A DNA stretch of 18,540 bases from positions 1 through 18,540 of the forward strand of contig NW_014013091.1 in assembly GCF_000611645.1 (NCBI RefSeq). The letters run 5' to 3'. Positions 10,101 to 18,540 of this stretch are shown here, piece by piece. The translations under genes and the position numbers were made by a program. The DNA comes from Monoraphidium neglectum. Taxonomy: Eukaryota > Chlorophyta > Chlorophyceae > Sphaeropleales > Selenastraceae. Numbering within the stretch: position 1 is the stretch's first letter; the number at the start of each line of letters is the position of its first letter. The notes beneath the pieces are model-generated. The model was not told the origin of the DNA and made no database searches. It saw only the letters and a list, made by a program, of their open reading frames with translations.

Positions 10101-12943
10101 TGTGTGTGTGTGTGCGCGTGTGTGCGCGCGCGTGCTTGCCACTAGCAGAGGCAATTGCGAGCATCGATTATGGCCGTGGCGCAGGTGTCAATGTCTGGCG
10201 ACGTCTGCTGGCGAGGATCAAGATGAGTTGCCCCTGGCAGGCTGGCGATTCCAAAAAATCACTGAGCACACGCATGCAGTCAAACAAGCAGAGCGGTTGC
10301 CCTGTGTTGCCCCCCCCCCCATGGGCGTTCACGCATCGCCCAGCCCACCATCTTCACAGTGCGTCCAAATAGCTTCTGGAGGGCCGCCTTGTCCCCTGCA
10401 GACAGGCCCCTGCTGTCGTTTGACTCCAGGTCCAGCGTCCACGTCTTCTCGACCGTCTCCTCCATGTGATACCCCCGCCCATAGCGGAGTGCACAGCGCC
10501 GCCGGTCGAACGACAGCCAGTAGGTGCGGTTTTTCGGCGGCGGCTTGATGATGAACATGGGAGCGAACCCTACGCGCGTTGGGGTGCATTCCGGGACGCG
10601 TGGCCGCAGGAGGACGATTGGTGCAACCCCGGACGTGGCTTGCCCTCAGGGTTCCGGGGCTTTTTCACGCGGTGATGTGTTGCAGTTGTGTAGGCCAGCT
10701 AGACCCCTCCTGCCTCTGTGAACGGACGCACTACTGCTGCCGCGTGCGCTTTGCAAGCATCAGTCACGACAACCACTCTCTCACCACTCGCGTCCACCGC
10801 CAGTTCCTTGCCGTCGGGGCTGTCAGGGGTGTACAGGCGCAGCGTGACTGCGGGGGCGTTTGAATTGTTCGCGTCCACCAGGAGCTTGAGCCACTCGGTC
10901 GCAGGCTTGCTGCCGCCCGTCGCCCCCGGGCGCAGTGTGTCCGTCGGCCAGATAACAGACTGCATGTGGGATTGTCATGGGTGCTGGTCGTGATCGCCAA
11001 ATCGAGGGGGGGCGGGCAGGTCCTCTTGGAGAGGTAAGCAGCCAGTAGTGATGCAGCACAGAAGGCCACACACGCAGCTGCTCGCACCGCGTTGGCAGAA
11101 TGCATGAGCGCCAGGCACCCCTGCCTTAACGATGCTGGGCGGCCGGTGCAGCAAACACCGCACAAAAGTGGTCCTCAGGCAGCTGGAGTGATCTGGCATT
11201 CATGCACGCGGGGGAAAGGGGTGGTCTAGGCACGCAGTCGCGCGCCCGGGGCCGCCAACGCATCTTATGCCTGTGCGCAGCGACTGCACGATTGCCATAC
11301 AGGGCGGACGCGTCTTCCCACCTCAAACACGACCTGCTCGGTTGTCAGGTTGAAGGTCAACACGCCGCCAGCGTTGTTTGCCAGCGGCCCGGCCCACGCG
11401 TATCGGTACTCCTGCGGAAACGCGTTCTCCGCCAGCCTCTCGTAGCTCAACGCTGCGTCGCACGCGGCACGACGGTGTGCGGGTTTGAAGAGTGATGGTG
11501 GACGTGCACAGTCCAGGGGCCCTTGTCACGGGCGCGCTGGGAGCCAGAGCAGGCTGGAGGGTGTGGGGTCAGGTGGTGTTGCGTGCTGTGAGACGGGGTA
11601 ACATTGGGCTGCGGCCGGGCGGCGGCTTGCCCAATATCAGCCTCCGCACAGCTTCGTTCACCCACATTATACAGGGCAGTCAGAGGCCAGCGGATGGGAG
11701 TGATTGAGATTTACCCGATGATGCTGCCATCGTCAGTGGCGCAGCGACGTAGCCGTCCCGACCGCTGGGTGATGAGCGGATGTGAGTGGTCCAGCAAACC
11801 CAACGAGGGCCTGAAAGTCACAGGGCGCGGTGTATGAAGCCGCGCCGCGCTCCGCTTTAGAGCTGAGTCGCAGCTGATCGTGCTGCCGGGGCGAAGCTGA
11901 TCGTGGTGTCGCAGTGGTTTTGGGTATCGTGGTTGAAACATATACAAAATGCAATCGTTTGCAAGGTTGTGGATTATGTGCCTGCCTTGGTTCCGCTGTC
12001 ACCCGGACGCACATTGAGGGGGATCTGGCCATCCACTTCCACTGCGTGGTTGGACAACCGGACCAACAAGTGCAGTGACGAAGCACAACAGGGCATGCTG
12101 ATGCGTGCCATTAACAGAGGGAAGCGTGAATCAAAGTGTGACAGGAGTGGCGAGTGGGGAAGGAAGGGAGGGAGGGACGGAAGGGGGGGGGAACGGCAGG
12201 TGATTGCTTGTGCTGAAATTCCTGGCAGTGGGCTGTCAGTCCGAGAATGGGCAGTCAGTGTGTGCACCGCCGACGACCAGCTAAATGCGGGTGCTGATCA
12301 CCACCAACTGCGCCAATCCTGCCGGACATCCCTTCCCAGATCGATGCCAGCGTGCAGCGCCACATACTGTCTGCACAGATGAAATTGCTGCAAAGAGAAG
12401 CGGGTGGTGGCCGCGCCCTACTATATTCCACACACAGCACCCCCAGCCTCCCCGCCGGCTGTAAGTAATCGTGTCTAGGCAGGTGCTGCACATCAGTGTT
12501 GTCACAGTCAGCAGGTGTTACTTAGTGTACGTGTTTCAAGGGTTAATCCTCGGCTGCAAGAGCTGGTTGCTTTGGGATCTGCGACCGCTGGAGCGCAGCT
12601 CTTGCAGACCTACAAGCACACATAGGTTGGCTGCAGGCTCATCTGCCAGTGGCACACCCCAACTCAGAAATGTCGCTGCTGCGGTGCGCCTAGCTTGGCC
12701 GCCTTTAGCAAAGCCTCGTGCAATGAATGAAACTTGCTCCAAGCATGCTAGGCATGGTAAGACGTCCGGGAGGGGTCTGCCAGCCGCTGTGGGGCTGCTG
12801 CTGGGTCCCTGAAACAAAGCGTTTTGGCCCTCTACTGTAGCTCTTCCCCAACGTCATGGGCCCCCCTAGAGCCCTTACCATCCTGGGAAGCTTGACCGCC
12901 CGCCAACCTTTCACATCAATCTCGCCGTGAGCAGCGACTATCA
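7565..12943 (-). CDS. Cysteine dioxygenase-like cupin protein with large unassigned N-terminal region (5' end uncertain)
   Basis: Exons in transcription order: 12943-12879, 12387-12305, 12097-12003 and 11810-11715 (these four tentative), 11452-11322, 10959-10785, 10569-10349, 10007-9770, about 9637-9358, 9233-9147, 8952-8833, 8613-8504, 8227-8156, 7922-7824 and 7631-7565. Every junction agrees in phase, apart from a frame conflict inside the 9358-9637 exon. The protein is about 645 residues; the last 220 or so form the cupin (separate entry). The N-terminal part has blocks such as ENAFPQEYRYAWAGPLANN, PAVTLRLYTPDSPDGKELAV and FAPMFIIKPPPKNRTYWLSF. It reads like soluble beta-rich domains, and I recognise no family or membrane segment. 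A further upstream exon ending at 12999 (donor GTGAGC, phase 1) fits but is unproven. The donor at 10348 was chosen by phase and is less certain. The protein is probably cytosolic, as no signal peptide is visible. Confidence 0.75.
7824..9233 (-). other. Cysteine dioxygenase-type cupin domain
   Basis: Cysteine dioxygenase oxidises cysteine to cysteine sulfinate with Fe(II) and O2. The iron-ligand motif SPIHNHGG is encoded by the 8952-8833 exon and matches the SSIHDH of animal enzymes. The third His sits in FQCHRLHN, matching GLHRVEN. FGYLRITLG carries an Arg where rat CDO has substrate-binding Arg60. The Cys in GGVCAVIKVLRG and a Tyr in IQCYKYDDED match the Cys93-Tyr157 thioether pair. The position of His155, in LHLY, reads Gln here (IQCY). 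These are alignments by eye against the remembered animal sequence. A plant cysteine oxidase or another cupin dioxygenase is less likely, given the GDVTWMD block equivalent to the CAYIND block of CDO. The terminal exon (EMRKKVLEEYKNGS) was found by phase-2 splicing with donor GTGCGC and acceptor GCGCAG. Confidence 0.78.
9434..9442. other. G9/C9 homopolymer at the frame conflict in the cupin gene
   Basis: On the - strand, the frame LDEKLAKAISHSIVTEG up to ARANSAPP reads into nine C. The sensible continuation ASLATGVALLRLMAAADD lies in another frame, which needs seven or ten C. Either one base is missing here, or an intron from 9769 down to the AG following the C run removes the upstream part: the exon ending at 9770 (phase 1) also joins in frame to CG-AGC-CTG. 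Confidence 0.7.
10028..10135 (-). repeat. (CA)n on the sense strand before a 3' splice site (TG on + strand)
   Basis: Seen from the - strand gene this is a (CA)n tract ending about 20 nt before the acceptor CGCCCAG of the exon that starts at 10007. The part from 10058 to 10135 alternates purine and pyrimidine without interruption. It lies in the 341-bp intron 10008-10348. Confidence 0.93.
10960..11321 (-). other. Intron of cupin gene, 362 bp
   Basis: It has donor GTGGGA after VVFE and acceptor CATGCAG before SVIWPTDTL, phase 0. It contains no repeat or second gene that I can support; the open frames inside it are unremarkable. Confidence 0.6.
12388..12878 (-). other. Intron of cupin gene (tentative), 491 bp
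   Basis: It is bounded by donor GTAAGG after KLPRM and by a pyrimidine-rich acceptor TTCTCTTTGCAG before QFHLCRQYVALHAG, both phase 0. No repeats are seen. It is tentative because the flanking exons are supported only by splice signals and protein-like composition. Confidence 0.4.
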
Positions 12944-13629
12944 CTGCCCCCGCCCTTCAACAGCAGCAGCTGCGCCCTGCTTGAGGCCCTGGGCTCACAT
13001 GATTTGGAACAGGCCAGGGTGGGAGGGCACTTGACAGGGTGCAACTGGCAAAGCGGCAGTCCAATGGTGGTGACAAACCCTCTCAACGTGCACGCCACCA
13101 CCAGCTTCGCTACACAAGCCCGCGGTCCCCCCTGACGGCACCCACAATGGGATCCTTTACTGATTTACTAGTTTCCAACCGGCAGCCCCTGCTGCAGCAC
13201 TCAGCCAATGTCCATCGAGTGGCAGCTGGCACTATGGCAGGCAGCTTGGAGAAGCATGTCATGTCATTTTCGCGGTGTACGGTCCTGCTCCAGACATGCA
13301 TGCACTACCATTGCGCCTACAGCACACTGCAGGGATAACGGCGACATGGCGATGACTGTGCTCGCAGCAGCTGCCGCCGCTCCAGGCCACTGTTGGTGCA
13401 GCTTTTGCATCCGGACATGGCGCGATGGCCAAGGTTACGGCTGGAATGATCGCCACTGTTTGGATGTAGAACGCGCGCGCGTTCGATGATCTCTCCGAAG
13501 AGCAAGGAGCGCAATGATAGCAGGATCGAGGTGATTGGCATTTCTCAGAGCTATACCTGCATGCGAATGCTCTGAGGCAGTGTGTCACCCCTGGACACTC
13601 GTCGCTGCTGCGCCGTTGGTCATTCGCAG
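12944..13629. promoter_or_regulatory. Divergent 5' region between cupin and polymerase genes
   Basis: The cupin gene runs left and the polymerase gene right, so both promoters and first exons should fall here or just inside. On the - strand, a possible exon ends at 12999 (LACSKS, donor GTGAGC). I found no TATA box, no convincing ATG with a matching splice chain for either gene, and no repeat. The extent of the promoter is inferred from gene orientation only. Confidence 0.35.
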
Positions 13630-14230
13630 GTCGCGCTCGATGCGTCGGTGCAGCACCAAGCGGCACGCAGCCAGCGGTGGATGCTGAAGCTGTCATCAGC
13701 CATAAGGCTTGTCAAGGTGGGGCAACCGAACCTGGTCACCGCGGATCGCTGATGTGGACACGGGGCGCAAAGTGCTGCGGAACCGATGATGTCACTGTTA
13801 GGCGCTGCATGCGCCACCAATCCAGGTCCTCGTAATGCAGGCCCCTGCACCCACAGGAAACTGCGGCCCCCGTCATGAGTGCACGCGGCAACCCTCTGTG
13901 CTTAGGCAACGACCTGACCCCGTTCAACACCCCCCCTTAAACTTCTCCCAGGATCCCGCCGCCTGCGACGTGCTCGTGGTGGGCGCCGCCTGCTCCCGCC
14001 TGCCCCTCGCCGCGGCAAACGCCATCGGCAACGCCGCGGCCGCCTCCTCATCCGGCCCCAATGCTGCCGGCCCGGAAGCCCCACGCAACCCCGCCGCCAA
14101 CGGCTCCAAGAGGCAATCGAAAACCAGCAAACCAAGTTCAGCCAGGACCGTGGCTGCGGCAGGCGGGGTGGTCAAGGTTGTGGCCGATGATTGGATCCAG
14201 GCGTGCGCGGACGCAGGGCGCCTGCTGCCG
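13630..14230 (+). other. BRCT domain with inserted low-complexity segment
   Basis: DPAACDVLVVGAA looks like the central strand of a BRCT fold (compare the EATHVV blocks of polymerase mu). VKVVADDWIQACADAGRLLP carries the invariant Trp of the last BRCT helix. Between them lie about 55 residues rich in Ala, Ser, Pro and Asn (SSSGPNAAG, RNPAANGSKRQSKTSK). A BRCT domain at the N-terminus is the usual layout of lambda, mu and TdT, where it binds Ku/XRCC4-ligase IV. Confidence 0.65.
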
Positions 14231-17200
14231 ACCGACGAGTTCGAGGCCGCAGTGCGGCGGCGCGCGGCGGACGCCACGGCGGGCGCCGCTGCAGAGGCGG
14301 CGCGGGCGCGAGAGGGCGCGGAGGGTGGGCAGCTGGCTCAGTACAGGTGGGGCGAGCGCGGGGTGCGTCCGGGTGTGGTATTGATCTCAGAGATTTATGG
14401 TTTCGTGCGCTTTGGGGCGGCCATGTCTATGCAGGTCCCTGTGAAATCCACCCTGGTGCCCACCAGCCGCTGATCTTTGCAGTTGCGAAGCCAAGCGGCA
14501 CACAGGCCTCCAGCTGTGGCTCGTAATAGCGCCCTTCCCCCGAAACAGGGCCTGGCTGGGGCACTGGGACGAGCGCCTGGCCGGGGCGCACGACCTTAAT
14601 GAGCTCATGCTGAACGTGAGAGGGGGGTTTTGCTGCCACGGTTTTCGCCTCGCTCCACGGGGCTGGGCAGGTGTGGTCAGGCAGGTTCACACAAACGTCT
14701 GGCACGTGGCTTATGGGGTGTGGCGTCCAGCAATGCGTCAGTCGCATGCGCGCCGCCTTGTTTGCAGCAGGCATCAGGCAGCCGGTCTCGACGCGACGCC
14801 GAAAGACAGCTGCAAACATCACGCCGCGGCAGTCAGGGGCGCGTCACCCCCCACTGCTGACTCCTCAACTCGGTGCCGCGGCATCACTCGTGGTCCCGGC
14901 GCTCAACGCACCACCACTGCCGCCGATTGGAGCAGCCCTCGAAACCCTGAGATCCTCGACCGCCGCGCTCTTCCGCCGCAGGCCGACTTTAGCGACGAGC
15001 ACGCGGCGGCGAACGGCAACCTGGAGCTGTCTGCCGTCTTGCGGGCCATCGCGGGGTGCGGGGCCGCTCATGGATCTTCCTTTTGCATTGGAACGTCTGC
15101 CCCTGGCGCGATGTCCCCGGCTCCTTGGAGGGTTCGCAGCAATGGTCTTGAGGGCTTTGCTCTGCCTGGTCAACCTGCATCATAGGCACTTGTGCCGTGG
15201 GCCTGTTTTGTGCCAAATTCGTCCAGCCTGTTCAAAGGTCTTCACACGTCATCACTTTTTTGATCTGTACCCACGTTGGTATTCCACCCTCAACCACACC
15301 CGCCGGCGCTCGTGGTGCGCTTGCGCCAGCTATGAAAAGGCGGTGACAGACACCAAGGCAACGGGAGGGGAGGGCAGCAAGGCAGGCGCGGCCCCCAGGG
15401 TGAGACGCGGCCCGTGTGACACACACCTTGCCTTGACCACATGATGATGAAGATCATGTCACTTCCTGAGGCCGAGTTTCTAGGACCCGTGCAGGCTTTG
15501 GGGTTGGAGGGACCTGCTAAGGATGCATCCAGGGCGGCACATGCGGACCTCCTGGATTGACGGCACCCTCTCATGCACCTCGCTGGTTTGCGTAGGATAT
15601 TCGAAGTCTGGGTGCTGCTTTTGCGCCGACAATACCTGGCGGCCGCGCACCTCATTCGTGCTCCCACCTCTCGTGACACCTGCTGTCCCCCACCCACGTC
15701 CCTTGGCCAACATAATCCATCCTTATTCTTTTCAATAATTCTGAACCCTGGTATCAATCCTTATTGAGCTATACACTAGCAAACCCCTAAAGCAAGCAAG
15801 CATTCAAAAGTTTCCCTATCTTGGCCCCTGCAAACCCCTAGCTCTCGCAACCCACCTGCCTTGAGGCCAAACCCTGCATCTCTTATACCCGCGACCCCTG
15901 ATGTCCCTCACAGATCAGGGTGTTAGCACACGCGACCAACACCGCTGCTGCCCCAACCTCCCACCGCTCCAAACCCCTGGATTCAGAACCCGCCTTCAAC
16001 ACCCCTAAACCACCCACATACCCTTTTCACCTCCCTCAAACACACACGTGCGTCTTTTGAAGGACCTGGTGTACTCACGGGCCGCCGGCGCCGTCAAGGC
16101 CTGCGCCTGGCGGATAGGGCCCGATACCACAGAGGAGCAGCTCGTCAGGGGCATCCCCTTCGTCAGCAAAAAGGTGGGGCCCTGCCTTGGATATCACCAT
16201 TCATGAATTTTTCACCCAGGCAATGACTAATGAGCTTGGTGCTGAGCTGTCAATCCATCATCGTTGCGTTAAACTGCAGCGCAGCCGGCAATCAAACTTC
16301 ATGTGTGGCGTCCGTCCTCAGCGCGTCTGCATGTCCTGTTCTCCCCAGCGATCCCGGGGCTGCGCTGTTGGCACAAAGCGTGCGGCTTGTTCAAATTCCA
16401 AACTGACAGGTGGCTGCCGACATCCGTGAGATCCTGGACACCGGCTCCTGCAGCCGCCTCAACAACATGAGGAACGACCTGCCAGTGAGTGATGGGGCGT
16501 CAGCGTTTCCAGCATTGTCAACTGGGTACGAAATTGTTGCGTTGGGTGCATTGAAAACATTCCCCCAACATGGGAACATTGCAGTCAATCGGCCGTTTGC
16601 GCAGGGGCCTCAGGGGTGCAGGCCAGGGGCTCGCTCCCCGGCACCGCGGGGAAACCCAAACCCCCATCAGTCCTCCTCATGAGACCCACTTACAGCCCCA
16701 GGTTGCTTGTCGGCTGCAAGAGCCGCACCTCTGCCCCCAGAAAACGCATCTACAGTGCACACTGGTCGCAGCCTGCACGGCTCGTCATGCGCTTGCACGC
16801 CTCTGCTTACCCTCGCGGCCCTGCCACGTGTTGCGTGTCTGTGCTGCTCTGCTGACCCTTACGGCCCTGCCACGGGCCCACACCTCGCTGCCCCCTCAGG
16901 TCGTGTCCAGCCGCCCCGAGAGCGCCGGGGCGCACACGCGGAAGCTGCTGGCGAAGCTGCCCGGCGTGGGCTTCAAGACCGCTGCAAAGTGGGGGCGGCC
17001 TCCGCTCGCTGTGCATCAGATTGGTGCATGCCATGCACAAGCCAGCCTTGTTTTGAATTTGAATTATGGGAACTCAGCCCACAAGGTGCTGTGTGAGTAG
17101 TTTTCGACTGCTGATTTAGCTGATCTGGCGGTCGCGCTCATCATGCACTCTTGACCGACCACCCTCAAAGCAAGACCCTTCGGCTCCTCCACGCCTCCGT

Positions 17201-18529
17201 GTTTTAGAATAATTGTTTTGCCAATTGGCGACCGCCGGCCACGGCCGCCTCAATTCCATCCAACTCGAAGCGCACAACACCCCCTGCTCTTTTCCCACAC
17301 ACCGTTTCCCTTGCGCTCCGCGCCCTCTCTGTGGCTCCTCACCCCTCCTGCCCCGCCTGCAAACGCTCGCGTCACCCCAGGCTGTATGCGTGCGGCGTGA
17401 GGTCCTTTGAGCAGCTGGAGCGCCTGGCAGCCGACGCGGATTGGAGGGCAGGGCCCGGGGCCGCGGCTGGGCTGCGGGCTGAGGCATATGGGACGGTGCG
17501 TTGGGGCATCACAATTAGGGGGTTGGGTTGGTGCTCGGAGTCTACGGTCTAGAGGGTTGGAACCCTAGCTAGTGGTTTAGGGGGTTGGGCCCGTAGCTGG
17601 TAATTGCATACCAAGCAGCACGTTGGGGTGCCGTGCTGCAGGCCCCCCCTGGATGGCAAACGACACGCTTCGCTCGGCGGCACCTGAGCTGCGCGCCACG
17701 CCCCTGCTGCTTGTCGCGCCCCAGAGACGCCCGCACGCGTTGCCACGCGCCCTCTGCCGCCGTATGCACCGCACCCCATCGCGTGGGGCCTCCTCACCCG
17801 ACCGCCCCCCCCTTGCTCGACGGCGTCGTGGTGACGTGATCATGACATCATGACCTCATCGTCCCACGCAGCTCCGCTTCTGGCGCGATCTGATCGAGGA
17901 TGTCCCCGAGGAGGACAGGCAGGAGATGCAACAGGTGACCTTTTCTCCTCAGCTTGTCTTCACTGCAAATGTGGTAAATTATGCTAAAGCCAGGCGGGAT
18001 GGGTAGGGGTGCTGTCTGGTTGTGTATTCATCATGGCGCACGGGCAATTGGGTCTGCGCCTCGGACACGTGCGCACAGGCGTGCGCGAGCGTACGGTTGC
18101 GCGTGCAGGATGGCGTTCCTTGCTCCCCTTTCGGGGGTCGGGGGCGAGGATCCGGGGGAAGAGGGGGCTGCTCCCTCCGCGGCAATGCAAGTGTTTGTTG
18201 AAGACAACTGAGCAGCGCGAGGCTGACGGGGCCGCCGACGGACCGAGGGCCGCCTGTGGAAACAAAGCCTGCTGGGACGACAGCAACCCCCCAACAGGTC
18301 AAGCCCAGCTGTCGCGTGGCCTGTTTGAGTGCCTGTGCTGTGCAACTGCGATACGGCCCCATATTCCCAAGCTGACCGTTTTGTTTCTCATTCCTCTCTC
18401 CCGTCCACGCCAGGCGGTGGAGGCGGCCGTCGAGGCCGCTACTGGGCTGGGCGGCTGGGTGCTGACGCCGGTGGGCGGCGCGGCGCGCGGCAAGGGCGGC
18501 GGCCACGACGCAGACTTCCTGCTGCACAG
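13630..18529 (+). CDS. Family X DNA polymerase with BRCT domain, polymerase mu/TdT-like (partial at both ends)
   Basis: Exons read as 13630-13716, 13952-14346, 14549-14615, 14982-15055, 15330-15399, 16063-16173, 16410-16484, 16900-16988, 17381-17495, 17872-17934 and 18414-18529. All phases agree, giving 420 residues plus two bases, with donor GTGCGG at 18530 leading out of the window. Order: BRCT at about 1-125 with a low-complexity insert; linker; 8-kDa region with SRAAGAVKA (236-244) and RGIPFVSKK (260-268); second helix-hairpin-helix LPGVGFKTA (313-321); YACGVRSFEQLERL; then GGAARGKGGGHDADFLLH (403-420). These enzymes fill and join DNA ends in the nucleus during non-homologous end joining. 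The first exon is weaker than the rest, and the start codon was not found. Polymerase lambda is the alternative, but the GHDAD motif argues against it. Confidence 0.85.
14616..14981 (+). other. Intron of polymerase gene, 366 bp
   Basis: It runs from donor GTGAGA after NELMLN to acceptor CGCCGCAG before ADFSDEHAAANGNLE, phase 0. A long open frame crosses from here into neighbouring introns, but its product shows no domain and breaks the polymerase reading. Confidence 0.65.
15400..16062 (+). other. Long intron of polymerase gene, G-poor with telomere-like motifs
   Basis: This 663-bp intron opens GTGAGA and closes TTTTGAAG. From about 15640 to 16050 the sense strand is rich in C, T and A and poor in G, unlike the rest of the window. 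It contains scattered AAACCCCT or CCCCTAAA words at 15781, 15832, 15971 and 16001. No open reading frame of interest is seen in it. Confidence 0.7.
16485..16899 (+). other. Intron of polymerase gene, 415 bp
   Basis: It runs from donor GTGAGT after NNMRNDLP to acceptor CCCCCTCAG before VVSSRPESAG. Two similar segments (CTCGCGGCCCTGCCACGTG near 16811 and TTACGGCCCTGCCACGGG near 16859) form a local duplication of about 48 bp period. Nothing else is recognised. Confidence 0.6.
16989..17380 (+). other. Intron of polymerase gene, 392 bp
   Basis: It is a phase-2 intron: AA plus G restores Lys in TAAKLYACG. It opens GTGGGG and closes GTCACCCCAG. The sense strand becomes C/T-rich toward its 3' end. 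No gene or repeat is seen inside. Confidence 0.65.
17496..17871 (+). other. Intron of polymerase gene with 13-bp direct repeats
   Basis: It runs from donor GTGCGT after AEAYGT to acceptor CCCACGCAG before LRFWRDL, phase 0. It contains TTAGGGGGTTGGG at 17515-17527 and again at 17577-17589, a G-rich direct repeat 62 bp apart. The rest is unremarkable. Confidence 0.65.
17935..18413 (+). other. Intron of polymerase gene, 479 bp
   Basis: It runs from donor GTGACC after EEDRQEMQQ to acceptor CACGCCAG before AVEAAVEAATG, phase 0. The flanking residues give the family-typical helix before GGxxRGK. I see no other element. Confidence 0.65.
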
Positions 18530-18540
18530 GTGCGGCCCCG

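Larger units (their letters stand above)
16063..18529 (+). other. Polymerase X 8-kDa and catalytic core, start of palm domain
   Basis: The two catalytic Asp of the first palm motif are residues 414 and 416 in HDAD; the third lies beyond the window. The stretch KKVAADIREILDTG aligns to the lyase helix, where beta and lambda have an AEKI Lys; here the equivalent residue is Asp. In GGAARGK, only the second Arg of the GGFRRGK motif remains (the one equivalent to the phosphate-binding Arg183 of polymerase beta). These are alignments by eye to remembered family motifs. Confidence 0.8.

Noticed and set aside
10310..10320. C10 run near 10311 as a second coding homopolymer problem
   Set aside because: It falls within the intron 10008-10348, so its length does not affect the protein.
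12855..12929. Possible + strand exon (SPYHPGKLDRPPTFHINLA, ending at a GTGAGC donor)
   Set aside because: It overlaps the - strand block HGEIDVKGWRAVKLPRM, which connects by phase to further cupin exons; no matching polymerase exon was found downstream. It is kept as an alternative only.
13259..13696. 145-residue - strand frame rich in Cys and Ser
   Set aside because: It overlaps the first polymerase exon on the other strand, has no recognisable motif, and no splice partner could be found.
14671..15444. 257-residue + strand frame spanning polymerase introns
   Set aside because: Only its part at 15330-15399 fits the polymerase by phase; the remainder lies in introns and lacks motifs.

Overview
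The window is nuclear DNA of a GC-rich green alga, probably a chlorophyte. It shows three intron-dense genes, strong G/C preference at third codon positions, introns mostly opening GTGCGC/GTGAGC and closing in CAG, long (CA)n/(TG)n microsatellites, homopolymeric Ala/Gly/Gln stretches in proteins, and TGTAA motifs (the usual green-algal polyadenylation signal) downstream of two of the genes. I see no bacterial, organellar or viral gene, rRNA, tRNA, transposase or CRISPR array. All exon models below were built by hand from splice motifs, reading phase and remembered family motifs; none has been checked against transcripts.

Layout: (1) 1-5447, + strand, 5' end outside the window: the C-terminal part of a BIRC6 (BRUCE/Apollon)-type giant ubiquitin-conjugating enzyme, 12 exons with matching phases, 622 residues visible, ending in an intact E2 domain. 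(2) 5448-7564: a convergent intergenic region with a 141-bp perfectly alternating purine-pyrimidine tract and candidate poly(A) signals on both strands. (3) 7565 to about 12943, - strand: a roughly 645-residue protein with a cysteine-dioxygenase-like cupin at its C-terminus and a large N-terminal region that I cannot name. One exon has a frame conflict at a run of nine G. (4) about 12944-13629: the divergent 5' region, where the starts of both flanking genes are unresolved. (5) 13630-18529, + strand, continuing beyond the window: a BRCT-containing family X DNA polymerase whose motifs (GGHDAD; no Lys at the dRP-lyase position) resemble polymerase mu/TdT more than the polymerase lambda usual in plants.

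The three genes (ubiquitin ligation, thiol oxidation, end-joining DNA synthesis) do not form an obvious pathway, and nothing suggests an operon-like or transferred cassette. The most unusual content is the mu/TdT-like polymerase, the cupin with an unassigned N-terminal extension, the BIRC6-type E2 in an alga, and the repeated placement of sense-strand (CA)n tracts directly before 3' splice sites.
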